DNA of 64,000 bases from Clavelina lepadiformis. Taxonomy: Eukaryota; Chordata; Ascidiacea; Aplousobranchia; Clavelinidae. Made by a program: the position numbers and the translations under genes. Positions 60,948 through 64,000 of this stretch are shown in pieces; within the stretch, counting starts at the first letter, position 1, and the number at the start of each line of letters is the position of its first letter. The stretch is taken from the NCBI RefSeq assembly GCF_947623445.1, contig NC_135243.1:19414479-19478478 (forward strand), given 5' to 3'. The notes below the pieces were generated by a model. That model did not search any database. It had not been told where the DNA came from and saw nothing but the letters and a program-made list of their open reading frames with translations.

Positions 60948-61320
60948 TTAGAGATTGGAGCGATATACAGTGAGGTTAACATTATCTCTACATCCTGGCC
61001 TTAAGATTTGATAAATATGTGCCTCCAATATTGAGTTGTTTTTACCGTTTTCAAAACATCCATGTTCGATGAGTAAATAAGAGAATTCGGCTAGGCAGTC
61101 CGGTCGTTGTTCAAGGAAAGTACCTGGCAGTCTAGGCAACAAGGAAACGTCCGCGACAATTTCAATATTCGCGTTATCGTACACCAACCAGCACTGGCTA
61201 GGTAGCATATAACATGACGAGCTAAGGTGCAGTTGCCCAGACACCCACAACTGTATTAACGGACTGGGCGTGGTGTTGAACTTGCAATACAAGCAAAATC
61301 CTGCAACTAACTAGTAATTA
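60948..61320 (-). CDS. Hypothetical open frame, 114+ codons
   Basis: A single minus-strand frame with a coding-like composition (SLLPRLPGTFLEQRPDC, LIEHGCFENGKNNSILEAHI) and several Cys. It lies in AT-rich DNA where open frames of this length are uncommon. No start context, splice sites or family could be assigned. It could be a terminal exon, a retro-copy piece or chance. Confidence 0.25.
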
Positions 61321-61799
61321 ATTTATGAAGTATCACGTCACAGAAACAACTTTTTTATTTACGACGAGTATAAAAATCACAAATGGAAAATTTGCACAAT
61401 GTTAAAATCTTGATGAGAGAACATTGTACACGGATTACAACGGCACCGGTTATGCAATACTAAAATATATTTATGGGATTATTCAATGCTATACCGATAT
61501 TTGTTTACAATTAATCATGAGCAGTTAACATCAATACGACCAGCATGGATATATATACTGTTTGTAAATTAGTAAATTCAAAACTGAAAAATCGTTGAAA
61601 CCAGGACAGAAGCGATTACAGAATTTCTTGAGATAACAAACCAAATGAAATATGGAATATCACCCACTGTTAAAGTATAGGAGTGACGACTTTTAAAAAA
61701 ATGAGATATTTTCATCTGCGTGAAATATGCAACGAACTCACTCGAGAAACGCAGAAATAACAAACAGTTTCACAGCAATACATTGAACAAAATGTCTTT

Positions 61800-63531
61800 T
61801 TATGGTTGAGACAGATATTTGGGCGCTTGAAGTTCGCTTGGTCCGTGGGCTAAAGTACAAATCGTTCCTCTGGGACAATTTCCGTTCATCCAACTAAATT
61901 CAGTATAATGTTTCAATTAGTTTGATAACTTCATTTAAAATATAAGCATATACAGTTAACTTGTATCTATTTTAATTTTAAACCAAGCGGTAACTTACCC
62001 TTCACAAATTTGGGTTTTAAACTTGAACACTGTCGAATAATCTTTCCGTTTTTCAAACAGGTTATGGGCAAAGTTGCACTGTGGTCCATAAGAACATTTT
62101 CCTGTTATAAGTAAATCTTTGCAGAATTTTGTTTTGAATTTCACGCTCAGTTCATCTGCGCCTAAAATTGCAAAAAATGCATTGAAATGTGTTGCGATAG
62201 AACAAATGAATGACACCCATGATTTGTTAAGCTTCATTAAAGTTAATATTTACTCACAAAAATCTGCCCTACGCTCTACTAGAATACAAAGGTTAAGAAC
62301 GTACTATGTGCAAATACACATTTGTATCTCAAATTGCAGTTTCCATTTGAAGTCAAATTTTACAAAGACGATTCTTGTAGAAAGGAAAATTCTTTTCTTC
62401 TTTGTTGTGGTAAAAAGTACATCTGTCCCCATAAGGACATTTGCCAAATGCATACATATTAGTGCACGGTTTTGTTTTAAAATTAAGGACGCTTGCAGGA
62501 GGACGTCTTCCATTATTACCTAAACATGCACATTATACCGTCATTATAGATTAAGCAATAATTTCCGGAAACATACAAACCTCAAAGATATAAATTAGAG
62601 CTAGTTTGAAACAAATATTTTATCCAAAAATATCACGACGCACTACCTAAAAACTTACCGTAGACGAAGTAGCACTTCGAGCCAAAGTTGCAGCTTCCAA
62701 TTAAAATCCAACTTTTACTAAGACCTGTTGGTAATGCGAGATCATTTTCGTCACATGACAAAGTGTCGTCCCAATGATTAAAATTTTCTGACGGCATAAA
62801 AGACTCTTGTGCTGCGCGAGGTAAAAACTCGGGGACTGTGGGATCTAAACTACTGACGTAATTATGTTTTTCTTCATGGATTAGGTTGCAGTTCGGTCCG
62901 AGTTCACATAGACCTTCGTCGTGATACCTGATGAATATAAACAATTTTACGTCGTTTCGTGATGTCGATTACCTCATTCATGACTTGTGCCTGATCTAAC
63001 GTAACTCTAATGACAGTTTTATGCTACTATGAAGTCATGGTCACTTACTTTGGACATAATTTACTTATTTTGACTTTACAACCAGAGGAATATGTATGCG
63101 TCCTCTCAAACGACGTGACTGGAAAATCTATAACAAAAACGTCATTAAAATTGACCAGAACCTGCGACCAATTTTGTTATACTTTGTCATTTAACAATCT
63201 ATGCTAACACTCTAACGTAATAAGTGTGTTATATGACGTTTTAAAACAACTCTTTTGCGGTCTGTTATATTGCAATGTTTATGTGAGCCAAGAGCTAGCA
63301 ACTTTATTTTTGATTGAATAATAATTTGAGGAAAAACTTCAACGTTTCATCACACACATCATCAAATAATTTCTACATTTGTAGGTTATTATTGAAATTT
63401 ACTGAGCTACTATATCTGTTAATACCTTGGTTGCAATCAAACCAGTTATAACATCACATTGACAAACATGACGACTAATTTATTGAGGAAAACCACAACT
63501 TACCTTGAAATTCTGATCGACGACTTTCCAT
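61800..63531 (-). CDS. Multi-CCCH zinc-finger protein (tristetraprolin/ZFP36-like fingers)
   Basis: Minus-strand exons: 63531-63504 (ATG, nine codons), 62927-62659, 62519-62364, 62161-61999 and 61893-61800 (stop). Phases join from 62927 to the end. The first-to-second junction does not fit (phase 1 against 2), so at least one exon between 63503 and 62928 is missing from my model; it should also supply the first Cys of finger 1. Fingers in order: a partial CELGPNCNLIH, a degenerate CNFGSKCYFVY (His replaced by Tyr), CTNMYAFGKCPYGDRCTFYH, CKDLLITGKCSYGPQCNFAH, and CEGWMNGNCPRGTICTLAH. The third and fourth are preceded by FKTK, as in ZFP36. Such fingers bind AU-rich RNA, so the likely role is mRNA decay or localisation in the cytosol. 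There is about one finger per exon. Which CCCH subfamily it belongs to is open. Confidence 0.85.
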
Positions 63532-64000
63532 CTTTCTCCAGTAAAATTCAACAAGTGTATCACGAAAGTGGTTCTATAATTGTGTCTGAGGTCGAATCCA
63601 GTTTTCAGGGTATTTAAAGGAAAACTGTGTCTAATAAGAACGCGCTTCCTGGAGTTAGTAAATGTTATACTTTACACCTGCTATCTATCTATGGCACTTC
63701 TAAATTTTTCCTATCTTTTACGTAGCATCGGCGAAAGGTGAAAAATTGCACCTCAATTCATTTTTTATCTCTCGTCTTTATTCTAACTCGTCCACTTGTG
63801 AGTTTGATGTTTACATTGATTAGCAGCGAACAATGATTATATATTTTGAGTTACCGAACTAGATTATACGTTTTCATGTGACAAAAATTAATCTTAACAT
63901 TTCAGTCTCATGAAACATCGTAAATTTGAAACATCATACCTACATATTAATTATTTTAACATAAAATTAATAAAAAAGGATTTTCGCAACTAACATAGAA
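63532..64000. other. Upstream flank of the CCCH gene
   Basis: Presumed promoter and 5' leader of the minus-strand CCCH gene, then AT-rich DNA to the window edge. Nothing else recognised. Confidence 0.4.

Noticed and set aside
62119-62523. 134-codon plus-strand frame
   Set aside because: It is antisense to two CCCH-finger exons with good splice sites and phases.
1-64000. CRISPR arrays, bacterial operons or an integrated provirus with intact ends
   Set aside because: No regularly spaced short repeats with unique spacers, no bacterial gene style, and no LTR pair bounding a retroelement were seen.

Overview
This window looks like nuclear DNA from an invertebrate chordate, most likely a sea squirt (ascidian). 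It is AT-rich. The genes are split into short exons with GT..AG introns and consist of animal-specific domain combinations: NACHT-LRR, collagen plus fibrinogen, LDL-A repeats plus a 7TM receptor, a KAP NTPase of Kidins220 type, and CCCH fingers. Transposon remnants with 8-bp target duplications (hAT type) are scattered between the genes. The organism call is inference; the gene calls rest on exon chains whose reading phases I checked by hand.

Layout. 1-3660: a tandem array with a period of about 419 bp. Each unit carries a minus-strand tRNA-Glu(CTC) and, 7 nt downstream, a decayed tRNA-Gly(GCC). 3.96-4.31 kb: a small Ty3/Gypsy integrase-end fossil. 6.02-9.39 kb (+): a fructosamine/ketosamine-3-kinase in three exons with a broken DNA-transposon transposase in intron 1. 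10.72-11.81 kb: a short hAT element with a BED finger. 12.81-22.19 kb (-): a NACHT-LRR (NLR) gene of about 12 exons whose phases close to about 903 codons. 20.70-21.04 kb: a hAT MITE inside it. 23.9-24.7 kb: LINE scraps in opposite orientations. 25.80-28.66 kb (+): a secreted ficolin-like collagen/fibrinogen protein. 31.78-32.12 kb: a deleted hAT element.

34.04-40.25 kb and 44.62-51.19 kb (+): two tandem copies of one 15-exon gene for a four-TM KAP-family P-loop NTPase. It resembles Kidins220 up to the QWPYR motif, then ends in a tail with four C-x2-C-x6/7-C-x-C modules. The first copy reads open throughout (about 1248 aa). The second has a 2-nt insertion in its Walker B exon and a stop two exons later, although its 3' exons stay open. 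Between the copies lie a nested element with GCGAC-rich arms and another hAT MITE. 51.39-51.8 kb (-): an unidentified exon. 54.27-59.01 kb (+): an LDL-A repeat receptor with a relaxin-receptor-like 7TM part that stops inside TM6. 61.80-63.53 kb (-): a multi-CCCH zinc-finger gene, roughly one finger per exon.

How they fit together: the genes do not form an operon. The NLR, the ficolin-like lectin and the KAP NTPase pair are the kinds of genes that expand in invertebrate innate-immune repertoires, but a shared role is only a suggestion. The best candidate for something undescribed is the KAP NTPase fused to a four-module Cys tail, present as an intact/decaying tandem pair with very uneven divergence along its length.
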